NCBI GenBank assembly: GCA_002350525.1
Contig: DEFA01000050.1
Location: 199,281-263,280, forward strand
Length of the DNA: 64,000 bases
Direction: 5' to 3'
From: Lachnospiraceae bacterium UBA2864
GTDB lineage: Bacteria > Bacillota > Clostridia > Lachnospirales > Lachnospiraceae
Numbering within the stretch: position 1 is the stretch's first letter; each line of letters begins with the position of its first letter. Positions 18,288-27,177 of the stretch are shown in pieces. Under the pieces are notes generated by a model, which saw only the letters and a program-made list of their open reading frames with translations, did not search any database and had not been told where the DNA came from. A program made the translations under genes and the position numbers.

Positions 18288-19292
18288 CTATGACAAAGAT
18301 ACCAGTAAATCATTACATGCTCTCTTATCATCTTCGGCAACTCTTACCATTTCCTCTGCTATACCGTCCACAACGGAGGCTGCAAATTGAAAATCATATT
18401 TTACAACCTTACACATCATAAGATTTAATCTATATTCGATATTTTTAAATTGCTCCACCAACTTATCATAACTATCTGCTTTCAGATAATTATGATTTTT
18501 TATATAGTCTATTTTCCCGATCATATTATGCTTATGTTCTCTGAGAAGATAGAAAATTCTATAGTCCACCATCTGCTTCTGTGACACTTTTTTTACTATA
18601 TCATCGGCCAGCCATGAATATGCTTCAATTCCATAACCGACAGTTAAAGCCTTTTTGTTATCAAAATGATTACTGCTATAGAAACCGTTCTTGTAGAAAT
18701 ATATGCTATCATCTGCCGGTTCTCTGCTATTCATATAGTCCGACAGCATCTGCCGAAAAGCATTGATATCAAATGCATAATGATTATTCAGATCCGGTTC
18801 CAATTCAAATATGCAGTTATCCTTACAGTTAATAAAAGACTCTTTAAAACGGCTTTCATCAACACTGTACTCATGATATGCTCCTCTGATATTTTCCACA
18901 TAACTAAAGCCATTTTCATCATAAGATGTTACCAATACATCGTGCGCATCATGATTCTTTTGATATTCCGGAGAAAACGGAAAATAGAAATGATCCAGAT
19001 ACGCATAGTATACTATCCCCTCTTTAATACCTTGTTTAAGCCGGTCATAAACCGGCAGTGGGTCTTCTGATTTCGAAGGAGACAGATCATTAATCTTTAA
19101 AAGAGGAATAAGACCAAAAACAGAGCCCGAGTAATAATCTATGTAAATATCTTTTTGATCATTATTCCTCCTGGTAACAAAGGTTTGTATATAATTATTT
19201 GCATTCCAGGCATCATAATCCGGATGCCGTGAAATTACCGCGTCGGCAAACGCATTATATTCATATGGCTGCACGTAATACTCTTTTTTCAT
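18288..19292 (-). CDS. BtrH-like papain-fold protein lacking the catalytic Cys
   Basis: 334 residues. Layout matches the BtrH-like proteins at 3261 and 28925: an N-terminal helix, then DAHDVLVTSYDENGFSYVEN, where H117 and E133 take the positions of the catalytic His and acidic residue. Where the first helix of 3261 has Cys, this protein reads YNAFADAVI, so the nucleophile is missing. A helical C-terminal half follows. It may be a non-catalytic scaffold or binding subunit, or use another residue. Last large gene of the RiPP operon, 12 nt after the ABC gene, with AAGGAAGA before ATG. Confidence 0.45.
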   Translation of the reverse strand: MKKEYYVQPYEYNAFADAVISRHPDYDAWNANNYIQTFVTRRNNDQKDIYIDYYSGSVFGLIPLLKINDLSPSKSEDPLPVYDRLKQGIKEGIVYYAYLDHFYFPFSPEYQKNHDAHDVLVTSYDENGFSYVENIRGAYHEYSVDESRFKESFINCKDNCIFELEPDLNNHYAFDINAFRQMLSDYMNSREPADDSIYFYKNGFYSSNHFDNKKALTVGYGIEAYSWLADDIVKKVSQKQMVDYRIFYLLREHKHNMIGKIDYIKNHNYLKADSYDKLVEQFKNIEYRLNLMMCKVVKYDFQFAASVVDGIAEEMVRVAEDDKRACNDLLVSLS

Positions 19293-19303
19293 TATTCTTC
19301 CTT

Positions 19304-20923
19304 TTATCCTATCATTTCATCAGCTATAACTCTTCCATCCTGTATCTGAATCTGATGAACCTTTGACTTCCTGCTATTTAAAATTCTGGTATCATGAGTG
19401 ATAATCAGAAGAATTTTTTCCTCTTTAAGATTATTCAGTAAATCCCAGATAAGACCGGCATTATCCTCATCCAATGCTGAGGTCGGTTCATCCAACACTA
19501 TTACCGGAGAATCCTTATATATAGCACGAGCTATGGCAATCCTCTGTTTCTGTCCGCCTGATAGATTGATCTCTTCACTATAAAGCATTGTTTTAATACT
19601 TTTATCCAGTCCGCTGACCCAGTCTTTCAGTCCGCAAACCTTAATAGCCTGCCAAAGCTTTTTCTCATCTACCATTTCATCATAAGAAGATATATTTTCC
19701 TCTATACTGCCAATACTGATTACAGCTTCCTGATCCACATAAGCTATAGTTTTTCTCAGACTATCGGAATCAATTCTCTCATTATCCCCGTAAACACTTC
19801 CTGTAAAGCCCGGAAGAACACCACATAGAATCTTACCGATAGTACTTTTGCCGCTGCCGATTTCGCCTTTAATTATGTGTATATATCCTCTGGCAGCCGA
19901 AAAAGAAACATCGAATATACCGTTTGTTTCATCATAAGAATAGCCAAGATTTTCAACACGCAATTCCTGAAGACTATTGACAGATGCAGCTATATTACTA
20001 TCATCTGTCTCTTCCTGTTCCAGGATTGCATTAATCCTGCCAACGGGTATTTTCACCTGTGCAAGTTTTATCACAAGATCTCCGAACATATTGACAATCT
20101 CATTAAAGAAGCTGGTTACATTCAGCATCGCCACAACCATGCCGATGTCAAAGCCTACATATTTAATCCCGTAAATAATTATAAACACTTCTCTTATGAT
20201 CCCACAGAGCCTTGCTGCCACTTCAAAAACTATAGAAAGCCTTCTCTTTTTATATTCAATACCATTTTGAAGTTTTATAAGTTCATCTATATTTTTTATG
20301 ATCAGGCCGGTATTTCTTATGGAAGAAGCTATCCCTATAAACTTGAAAATATCAGTTAATTCCTGATTTATCTCATCCTTTTTCTCGTAGTTATCTTTTT
20401 CATATGCCTGTATTTTCTTCGAAAAGAATATTGCAAGCGCCGAAACAAAGGAAAGACCTAATACAATCACAAATATGACCCGATTTATAAACAGAGTCAT
20501 TGCGCCCATTATAACCGAAACAATAAGTGTTTCCAGAAGAGGAGGAAGAGTATTCTCTATAAACCCGCATACTTTATTTGTGTCATCTACTATAACGGTT
20601 ACGGCCTCTCCTCGTTTATCACGCAGATTCACAAAATCCTTTTTGAGTAATAAACTGTGGAATATACCTCCGTTTAAATCTTTTTTATATAAGATAATTT
20701 TTCGTATTCCTATATTTTTAAAGACTAAAAACAGGATCATAGCTCCCAAAAAGAGTGCACCCAGAAAAATAGATTTATTCCAGGATTGTGAATTCCCGAG
20801 CGCTATATTAACAATTTCTCTTGCCAAAAAAGAAACACCTGTTACAGCACCGCTGATAGACAAAGCCGAAAATGTAAGAAACAATATGATTCCTGTTTCT
20901 TTTGTCTTATATTTTTTTACCAT
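19304..20923 (-). CDS. ABC exporter, permease-ATPase fusion
   Basis: About 539 residues. Membrane domain about 1-310; ATPase domain with Walker A GEIGSGKSTIG, signature LSGGQKQR and Walker B PVIVLDEPTSALD. Start ATG 20923 (MVKKYKTK) has AGGAAAGAGG directly upstream and lies 13 nt after the previous stop; the longer ORF start at 20965 lacks a site. Pairs with the next ABC gene as a probable heterodimeric exporter of the modified peptide. Confidence 0.88.
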   Translation of the reverse strand: MVKKYKTKETGIILFLTFSALSISGAVTGVSFLAREIVNIALGNSQSWNKSIFLGALFLGAMILFLVFKNIGIRKIILYKKDLNGGIFHSLLLKKDFVNLRDKRGEAVTVIVDDTNKVCGFIENTLPPLLETLIVSVIMGAMTLFINRVIFVIVLGLSFVSALAIFFSKKIQAYEKDNYEKKDEINQELTDIFKFIGIASSIRNTGLIIKNIDELIKLQNGIEYKKRRLSIVFEVAARLCGIIREVFIIIYGIKYVGFDIGMVVAMLNVTSFFNEIVNMFGDLVIKLAQVKIPVGRINAILEQEETDDSNIAASVNSLQELRVENLGYSYDETNGIFDVSFSAARGYIHIIKGEIGSGKSTIGKILCGVLPGFTGSVYGDNERIDSDSLRKTIAYVDQEAVISIGSIEENISSYDEMVDEKKLWQAIKVCGLKDWVSGLDKSIKTMLYSEEINLSGGQKQRIAIARAIYKDSPVIVLDEPTSALDEDNAGLIWDLLNNLKEEKILLIITHDTRILNSRKSKVHQIQIQDGRVIADEMIG

Positions 20924-20936
20924 TTTTGCCTCTTTC

Positions 20937-22511
20937 CTAGATTTCGTAAACTGAGAATTCTCCACTCAAAAAAGCATCATCATGACTTGCAATCAAAAAC
21001 GTTCTTTCTTTTGAAGCCTTTTTTACATATTCGATAATATGTTTGATCAACTCTTCGTTAAGTGCAGAAGTCGGTTCATCCCATACTATCACCTGTGCAT
21101 CACCTATCAAGGTCCTGGCAAGACCGATAATCTGTCTTTGTCCACCTGAAAGTTTTCTTGCATCCTTGCTGCTTTCGTAAACAGGTATCAGATCCGCACA
21201 CATTTCATTAAGCAAAGATTTCACTTCATCATCTGAAACCTCTTTTTTCCCCATTTTGATATTTTCATACGGACTCACCGGAAGTAATATTGACTCCTGC
21301 GGAGCATAAGCCGCAATAGATGAAAAGCTTCCAAGTTCCTTTTTGTTATCATTTGAATACAGAACTCCTTTTACGGGTTCTTTATAACCCATAAGGCATT
21401 TCAGGAAAGTACTCTTTCCTTTTCCGCTTTCACCCTTTATCACAACTACTCCGTTTTGAGGAATCTCAATCTTCTTATCTTCAAATACTACATTGTCCTC
21501 ATATGATGCAGATAGTTCATCGATCACAATCGGTACCGCAATATCATCCTGATTTTCAGGGTATCTGTCTGCAATTCCCATTGCCTCTTCTACTATTTTC
21601 AGATCACCATCCTGTTGCTTTAACTTTCCGACATTATCCATCACTATCATCATATGTCCTAAGAAGTAAAAGAACGCAAACGAAGACTGAACTATTGCAC
21701 TTTGATCCAACACACCCTTTTTAACAAGTAAAGCCGTCAGTCCCGGAATGGCTACCATCACTAAACATCTGATGATCTGATTGTAAACATATATGATAAG
21801 TTCATACTTTTTTTCATCGAGCTGTTTCTTTGCAATCTCATCAAGGTTATTATCAAACATCTTCTGAATAGGTTTTTCCATCGAATAGTTTTTTACGATA
21901 TCGATTCCCTTGAACATATTATTCATAAGAGATATGCTTTTTTTCTCTACTTCATTTACTTTCCTGCGTTTTCCTTCCATCGGCCCCGAAAGCATTTGAG
22001 CTATGAACATGAAAAAGATCAGTCCGACTAAAAACAGGAGAAACAGGTAGCTCATGTATACGATAATATAGATTGCCATTCCAAACATCATGATCAGCGA
22101 TATTACAATATTAATCTTTTTATAAAATCTATCGGCACATACATCCAATTTCCAAAATGCAAATTGAAAACTACCGGAACCGTATTTTTCTAACTCTTCG
22201 CCTTTCTTAATGAAAACCTGTTCTATCCATCTTCTTTTTAGATTATTATTTATTCTTAACTGCAGCTTTGCTTTAAGAAATTCCTTAAAAAAGCATGCCA
22301 GTCCTAGAGTAACAATCAGAAGAATACATATTCGAACCAGATATTCTATAGGAGTAGTCGAGACTTCCCCCGCCTGTTTTTCCAAATATCCTACCAGTAC
22401 TATATACAGAAAACTTAAAATTTCCGATATTAATGTAGTAAGCAGAATACTTCCCAAAAAAACAGGATATCCTTTGATCTGCTTCATTTCTTTGTTTAGT
22501 GAATCGAACAT
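20937..22511 (-). CDS. ABC exporter, permease-ATPase fusion
   Basis: 524 residues. Membrane domain about 1-320. ATPase domain: Walker A KGESGKGKSTFL, signature LSGGQRQI, Walker B QVIVWDEPTSAL. A Trp replaces the usual residue before the catalytic DE pair, and the domain is a little short, as seen when one half of a heterodimer is less active. GGGGGATGAATA precedes ATG at 22511. Likely partner of the 19304 half-transporter. Confidence 0.87.
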   Translation of the reverse strand: MFDSLNKEMKQIKGYPVFLGSILLTTLISEILSFLYIVLVGYLEKQAGEVSTTPIEYLVRICILLIVTLGLACFFKEFLKAKLQLRINNNLKRRWIEQVFIKKGEELEKYGSGSFQFAFWKLDVCADRFYKKINIVISLIMMFGMAIYIIVYMSYLFLLFLVGLIFFMFIAQMLSGPMEGKRRKVNEVEKKSISLMNNMFKGIDIVKNYSMEKPIQKMFDNNLDEIAKKQLDEKKYELIIYVYNQIIRCLVMVAIPGLTALLVKKGVLDQSAIVQSSFAFFYFLGHMMIVMDNVGKLKQQDGDLKIVEEAMGIADRYPENQDDIAVPIVIDELSASYEDNVVFEDKKIEIPQNGVVVIKGESGKGKSTFLKCLMGYKEPVKGVLYSNDNKKELGSFSSIAAYAPQESILLPVSPYENIKMGKKEVSDDEVKSLLNEMCADLIPVYESSKDARKLSGGQRQIIGLARTLIGDAQVIVWDEPTSALNEELIKHIIEYVKKASKERTFLIASHDDAFLSGEFSVYEI

Positions 22512-22530
22512 TATTCATCCCCCTAAGAGA

Positions 22531-23502
22531 TTAGATTTCCATAATTCTCAGATAGATTTTCAGAGCCTTCTCATCCCTGTCTTCCTTATATTTATAATGA
22601 GCTATCTGCCATACAACAAGGCTTCTGTCAGTGGTTCCGACAACCTTTCTCTTCTCCCAGTTAACTATCTCTTTTTCTTCTTTTTCGGTTATGCTGCCCT
22701 GTGCCGAATATCTGTGGATAACACCTTTTCTTTCACCGGCATCCTTGTAATATATATTAGCTCCTTTATTGGAATAGTTTTCTCCATCATAATCGTAATC
22801 CAGCATATATTCAATCGACGGATCATTTTCGTCCATGTGCTTATTTATTCCATCGCTAAACTGATATATGTTTTTTACGCTTTTGAACTTCTCATTATCC
22901 ATAGGCACGGTTACCAGGCGAAGAAACGACGGTCTTGAGAACATAAGTCCAAGATTCCATGGATTTATACCAAGATCCATTATCTCCTGAAGTTTTTTGT
23001 CATTTCGAAAATGATTTTTCAGACCATATACTTTTTCAAGAACCAGCTCTTCGTAATCATACAAAATGTCCTTTACCGCAACGCTGTCTTCGATGGCTTT
23101 TTCAACATCTATCTCTATAAAAATAGATGGACAGAAGGATTGGTCATCAATATCAACCTTGTCAAATTCCAAAGAGCATACATGGATATACTTCCATAGT
23201 TTGTCGGGATTATTCATAATGCGCTCTATCGTCATTGAAACCTGATCCCATGCCATAAGTGATTCACCTTCAGTAATCTCGGACATATATGCACAAACTC
23301 TGCTCAGTGCCTCAAAGTCTCTTATTTCCACTATGAAGTCAGTCTGGGATCCGTAGTGAACCTCAAGCCACATTTCCTTTGACTCAAGTCCGCACTTATC
23401 AAAGCAGGATACCAGATCCCGTATATCCTCTTTCATACGGTCATCAACCAACACTTCCGTTGTTCTTTGAAATGCTAAATCCAGTAATTCACTACTCTTC
23501 AT
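22531..23502 (-). CDS. unknown protein of the RiPP operon
   Basis: About 323 residues, not recognised. Soluble and acidic, with no signal peptide or membrane segment. Visible stretches include EVHYGSQTDFIVEIRDFEAL, an IFIEIDVEKAIED strand-helix unit and a C-terminal KALKIYLRIMEI helix. ATG at 23502 lies 5 nt after GGAGG and overlaps the protease stop by 11 nt, so the two are translationally coupled; a GTG two codons upstream is less likely. Coupling suggests it works with the protease or the exporter, perhaps binding the precursor. Confidence 0.6.
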   Translation of the reverse strand: MKSSELLDLAFQRTTEVLVDDRMKEDIRDLVSCFDKCGLESKEMWLEVHYGSQTDFIVEIRDFEALSRVCAYMSEITEGESLMAWDQVSMTIERIMNNPDKLWKYIHVCSLEFDKVDIDDQSFCPSIFIEIDVEKAIEDSVAVKDILYDYEELVLEKVYGLKNHFRNDKKLQEIMDLGINPWNLGLMFSRPSFLRLVTVPMDNEKFKSVKNIYQFSDGINKHMDENDPSIEYMLDYDYDGENYSNKGANIYYKDAGERKGVIHRYSAQGSITEKEEKEIVNWEKRKVVGTTDRSLVVWQIAHYKYKEDRDEKALKIYLRIMEI

Positions 23503-25312
23503 ATTCACCTCCCAAAAAACTTATACATGCATTATATATTTCCTCATTTTCCTCACCCAGTATAAAAGCCGGAATTCCGAATTTCTTACTTATCTCTTCA
23601 GTTCGTTTTTTGGCATCTTCATGAGATACAAACTTCTTTTTTGCTGTCAGACATGTCCACTGAAGATCATTATCCTCCGGAAAAACAGCAATGGCCGCTA
23701 CACATTGCTCCGGAAAACATAAATGATTCAAAAACATCAGTGTCTTCATAATGTATTCATCTTCATCGAAATAATTACATACCAGAACATATGCATCCGA
23801 ATCACAGGCATAGATAAGATTATTCTGGTGAACCGGAAAAAATTTTATATTACATGTGTCATAAGGAACCGTCTGAGACTGTGATCCTACCAGAATTACA
23901 TCTTTCCCTTTCTTCTCAATCCCATGAAGCATATCATTGATCACTGTTATCTCGTCCATTCCCTCCAGATATGCCGTACTGTCATATCCCATAGCATATG
24001 TTGCATCAGCATCAAACAGACAGGACTGTGGTTCAGTACTTAACTGTCCTACCCTGTAACCATCCTGCATCAACCTTTTTTTAAGCCACATCTGTAAGGT
24101 AAATTTTCCCTGTTTTACGGATGTACCGGTAACACATATTATCGGTACACCGATCTTATATAGTTTTCCGAAACGATTTTCAGGAACATCTGTTTTATCT
24201 ATTATAGGACTATATATTCTTCCCTCTTTATATCCATCCGCATCAAGTTCTCTAAGATCCTCATAAGAAACCAGTTTTTTACCGTATTCCCTACATTTAT
24301 TTATGATCTCCTCAGGAATATTCTTATTGATCAGCCTGCATAATTCTCGTGTATGACCAAGAATAACCGTATCAAAATCAGAATCCCAGTCTATATCTCT
24401 ATAGTCTTTGATAACATGATCCTCTGTCACTTCCGGAATAAACTCCGATATATTCCTGCCACAGTTACCGATATTTTTCACATCAAAAACATCTGTAATT
24501 TCAAAATTCTCTAATTCCTGATATCTTAACACGGAATGATTTTCTTTATTAAATGGAAAAACAATCGCTTTATGAATCTCAAAAATATCATGAGAATTCT
24601 TCTTGCGATCATCTGTGTAAATCTTATTTGCATTTTCTTTCAGTTTGAGTTTAATTTCCTCTAAGCTGCTTATTCCATCCGATATATATTTTTGAAAGAT
24701 CATAGCTGTCACGATCGGACATGAAAAACTCGTTCCCGAAACTCGCTTATACTCTCCGCCAACCCATGGCAGTCTGTGTGTAATTCCAACTGCTCTGACA
24801 TTTACTATCGATCCCTCAACATATTCATAATCATATACATGCTTACAAGCAAGACTCATGTCAACGCCGATCACATTATCCAAAGCTGCAGGATAACTGA
24901 TTGCTCCAAAATTCGAAAAAGCCGATACAATAACTGTTCCCTTATCTGAAAGATTGTTGCATGCCTCGATAAGTGATTCTATATCATCGCAGCAGGTAAT
25001 ACCGTTACTGATATTAACTATCTTAACATCGCACTTTTCAGTCAGATATCTGAGTGCTTCCACAAGCAGACCGACCTGACATTCAACATCCTTCTCAAAA
25101 ATTTTTACATTTATAATGCTTGCTTTTGGGCATCTGCTCCGTATCTGGTGATGAACTGCGGTTCCGTGTCCGATTTCATCGGTTATATCATTATCCAGAT
25201 TTATTTCATCATCTTCCGTATAAAAAAAATGAACGCCGCAAATATCATTTTCACCTATCTGCGAACTATCCAATCCACTGTCTATAATTGCTATATCTGC
25301 TTTTATATTCAT
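23492..25312 (-). CDS. subtilase (S8) fused to P-loop domain
   Basis: 606 residues. Residues 1-230 are a compact subtilisin domain with all catalytic residues: D11 (IIDSGLD), H49 (GHGTAV), oxyanion N134 (AFSNFG) and S195 (SGTSFSCP). It has no signal or prodomain, so it should act in the cytoplasm, probably cutting the leader from the precursors just upstream. Residues about 310-606 carry GTSVKQGKFT (396-405, Walker-A-like) and resemble DUF1611-type P-loop proteins; from memory, clostridial peptide-maturation proteins (TIGR04066) look similar, which an HMM search must confirm. Directly downstream of the peptide genes. Confidence 0.75.
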   Translation of the reverse strand: MNIKADIAIIDSGLDSSQIGENDICGVHFFYTEDDEINLDNDITDEIGHGTAVHHQIRSRCPKASIINVKIFEKDVECQVGLLVEALRYLTEKCDVKIVNISNGITCCDDIESLIEACNNLSDKGTVIVSAFSNFGAISYPAALDNVIGVDMSLACKHVYDYEYVEGSIVNVRAVGITHRLPWVGGEYKRVSGTSFSCPIVTAMIFQKYISDGISSLEEIKLKLKENANKIYTDDRKKNSHDIFEIHKAIVFPFNKENHSVLRYQELENFEITDVFDVKNIGNCGRNISEFIPEVTEDHVIKDYRDIDWDSDFDTVILGHTRELCRLINKNIPEEIINKCREYGKKLVSYEDLRELDADGYKEGRIYSPIIDKTDVPENRFGKLYKIGVPIICVTGTSVKQGKFTLQMWLKKRLMQDGYRVGQLSTEPQSCLFDADATYAMGYDSTAYLEGMDEITVINDMLHGIEKKGKDVILVGSQSQTVPYDTCNIKFFPVHQNNLIYACDSDAYVLVCNYFDEDEYIMKTLMFLNHLCFPEQCVAAIAVFPEDNDLQWTCLTAKKKFVSHEDAKKRTEEISKKFGIPAFILGEENEEIYNACISFLGGEYEE

Positions 25313-25351
25313 ACCCCATTAATACCTTTTCTGTTTTCTTTTTCGAATTGA

Positions 25352-25385
25352 AACAATACAACCAAAGGGGAACATCCCCCTTGGT
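25352..25385 (-). terminator. hairpin attenuator after the precursor peptides
   Basis: Minus strand: ACCAAGGGG pairs with CCCCTTTGGT across a six-base loop (25361-25385), followed by TGTATTGTTT. It lies 20 nt after the last peptide stop and 49 nt before the protease start. A weak terminator here would keep peptide mRNA more abundant than the processing genes. The T-tract is imperfect. Confidence 0.55.
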
Positions 25386-25405
25386 CGATTGCCTCATTTT
25401 TCTTC

Positions 25406-25486
25406 CTACCAGTTACAGCAGTATTCACCTGACATGTAAAGGAACATTCTGTTCTTCTGGCTAACCTTCTTTGTAAGCTTCTTCAT
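25406..25486 (-). CDS. RiPP precursor-like peptide A (26 residues)
   Basis: Tiny ORF with a perfect AAGGAGGT ribosome site. The basic leader begins MKKLTKKVSQ; the C-terminus is FLYMSGEYCCNW. The last seven residues follow GExCCxW, shared exactly with the peptide encoded next to it. It lies between an ACP/radical SAM block and a subtilase, the usual place of a RiPP precursor. Two adjacent Cys, Glu and Trp are likely modification targets. Family not recognised with certainty. Confidence 0.8.
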   Translation of the reverse strand: MKKLTKKVSQKNRMFLYMSGEYCCNW

Positions 25487-25523
25487 TGTAGGTACCTCCT
25501 TTTTTATATATTTTATGTTTGTC

Positions 25524-25598
25524 CTACCATACACAGCAGGACTCACCCATAAGCAAATAACAGATGTTAGTATGCTTTCTATACCTTTTCCGAAGCAT
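25524..25598 (-). CDS. RiPP precursor-like peptide B (24 residues)
   Basis: ATG at 25598 is preceded by AAAGGAGG, located in the last codons of the ACP gene. The leader begins MLRKRYRKHTN; the C-terminus is CYLLMGESCCVW. GExCCxW is shared with peptide A 37 nt downstream, while the leaders differ, so the two genes are a diverged duplication held by selection on the core. An extra Cys lies before the core (position 13). Confidence 0.8.
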   Translation of the reverse strand: MLRKRYRKHTNICYLLMGESCCVW

Positions 25599-25600
25599 AG

Positions 25601-25858
25601 TTAATCCTCCTTTCTATCACAGATTTTTTGAACAACTAAATCTACGAACTGATTTAAGTTGTCATAGTGATCGAGAATTAACTCCTCCTCTGAAATAGAT
25701 ATGCCATACTTCTCTTCCAAGTCACAAATTAAAGCAATAAACTGTAGTGAATCAAATTCATCAGCTACTACATCCGCATTAGCATCATCATCTATGACAA
25801 CACCAACATCATAAAACATTTGAATTACTTCAGCTCTGATCTCTGCTACTCGATCCAT
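25601..25858 (-). CDS. acyl carrier protein in RiPP operon
   Basis: 85 residues with the phosphopantetheine site DEFDSLQFIAL (Ser37) and an acidic carrier-protein profile. Its ATG overlaps the end of the radical SAM gene by 13 nt, and its end carries the ribosome site of peptide B, so expression of enzyme, carrier and peptide is tightly linked. A carrier protein in a radical SAM peptide locus suggests an acyl or aminoacyl group added to, or taken from, the peptide. No adenylating enzyme is in this operon; the island's other operon has loading enzymes. Confidence 0.78.
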   Translation of the reverse strand: MDRVAEIRAEVIQMFYDVGVVIDDDANADVVADEFDSLQFIALICDLEEKYGISISEEELILDHYDNLNQFVDLVVQKICDRKED

Positions 25859-27177
25859 AATTCTTCCTCCCTCTTCATGCTGAGCATTTCACTGGACCAT
25901 ATCAAATAGTCCACATTATCCTTACAGCGTAATTCATGATGAAACTTCATTCCGTAATTACACTGTCCGCCTCCCATACAATACGGATAAGCAACACAGT
26001 CATAACACATGGACAGATCTCTGGATCTCGTAAGCCACTTTGCTTCTTTTACTGTATCAAGAACCATCTTTCCGCTTTGATCGATATATCCTACCAGGCT
26101 TTCCTTACCAAATACTTCATCACTCATAGCCATTTCACACTTAAACACATTAGCTTCTCCATCAATGATAAAGCCTGTTTTCTTAACTGCCGGACATATC
26201 TGAACTTCTGTAGAGTATTCCAGATAGTTTCTGAGAGGAATATCCTTTTTTATAGAGATTTCATATATTTCTTTAATTACATCGGCATCCGCAACAACGG
26301 ATTCCATATGCTCCCCTATACGTTCTCCCTTCCAATCATGTACCGCCTCAAACACAAGATTAAAACGCTTATCATCTCCGAACAGTCTCTTGAATTCATC
26401 AACAAATTCTTCAATGTCCTTCCCGTTTTCCGTGGACACATTAACTCGAACGTCTATAACAAATCGCTTATTAATACTCTTTATGGCCAGAAGATTATTT
26501 ATAATCTTGTCATAACTTCCGCCGCCTGATTTATGTGGTCTCTGAGCATCATGATGTTCTTTTGTTCCGTCAATTGTGATCATGAAATTGATCGTTCTGT
26601 AGGAAATAAGTTTCTCAAAAAGGTCCTTCTCCAGTAAATATCCGTTTGATGTCATTCTTCCTATATATGAAACATGATATTTCTTAACGATTTCATAGAT
26701 CTCTTCGCTCATTTTAAGAACACGTTCCGCTTCAACTAACGGTTCTCCTCCAAACCAGTTAACGAAAAGTTTTCTTGTTCCGTTCTTTACACTATGTTCG
26801 ATATATTTTATAACTCTCTTCTGCGTTTCATCCGTAAAAGATTTTGTTGCTCCCTGTTGATAACAGTATATACATCTTAAGTTACATGCGTGTGTCATTA
26901 CGAATGTCAGATCAAGCATATCAGATGCATATGCTGCCATATTAAATTTATGGTCTACCAATTCTATTTCATCAACATGATCCTCTACTATAAATCCTTT
27001 TTTTAACAGCTCACTCCGACTTTTTCCCGACCAATTCTGTTCATCCTGCTTATTATCTTTTATTGCCTGAAAAACTTTATCATCCAGCAATTCACACTGT
27101 CTGGTATAAGAATTAAATATATATTTCTTACCGTTAGTGTTTTCCCCATATATATTATATCTGGACGCTTTGCTCAT
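25846..27177 (-). CDS. radical SAM/SPASM peptide maturase
   Basis: 443 residues. N-terminal segment (1-75) resembles a peptide-binding winged-helix domain. The radical SAM cluster is HACNLRCIYCYQQ (C98, C102, C105). The C-terminal SPASM region has cysteines in VQICPAV, VFKCEMAM and CYDCVAYPYCMGGGQC. Enzymes of this type form thioether, C-C or epimer modifications in ribosomal peptides; it resembles clostridial Cys-rich-peptide maturases (CcpM type), from memory. Located three genes before the peptides. Probable main modifying enzyme of the GExCCxW peptides. Confidence 0.85.
   Translation of the reverse strand: MSKASRYNIYGENTNGKKYIFNSYTRQCELLDDKVFQAIKDNKQDEQNWSGKSRSELLKKGFIVEDHVDEIELVDHKFNMAAYASDMLDLTFVMTHACNLRCIYCYQQGATKSFTDETQKRVIKYIEHSVKNGTRKLFVNWFGGEPLVEAERVLKMSEEIYEIVKKYHVSYIGRMTSNGYLLEKDLFEKLISYRTINFMITIDGTKEHHDAQRPHKSGGGSYDKIINNLLAIKSINKRFVIDVRVNVSTENGKDIEEFVDEFKRLFGDDKRFNLVFEAVHDWKGERIGEHMESVVADADVIKEIYEISIKKDIPLRNYLEYSTEVQICPAVKKTGFIIDGEANVFKCEMAMSDEVFGKESLVGYIDQSGKMVLDTVKEAKWLTRSRDLSMCYDCVAYPYCMGGGQCNYGMKFHHELRCKDNVDYLIWSSEMLSMKREEELWIE

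Noticed and set aside
19877..20359. Plus-strand ORF of 160 codons inside the ABC exporter gene
   Set aside because: Antisense to a clear ATPase/permease gene and rich in low-complexity residues.
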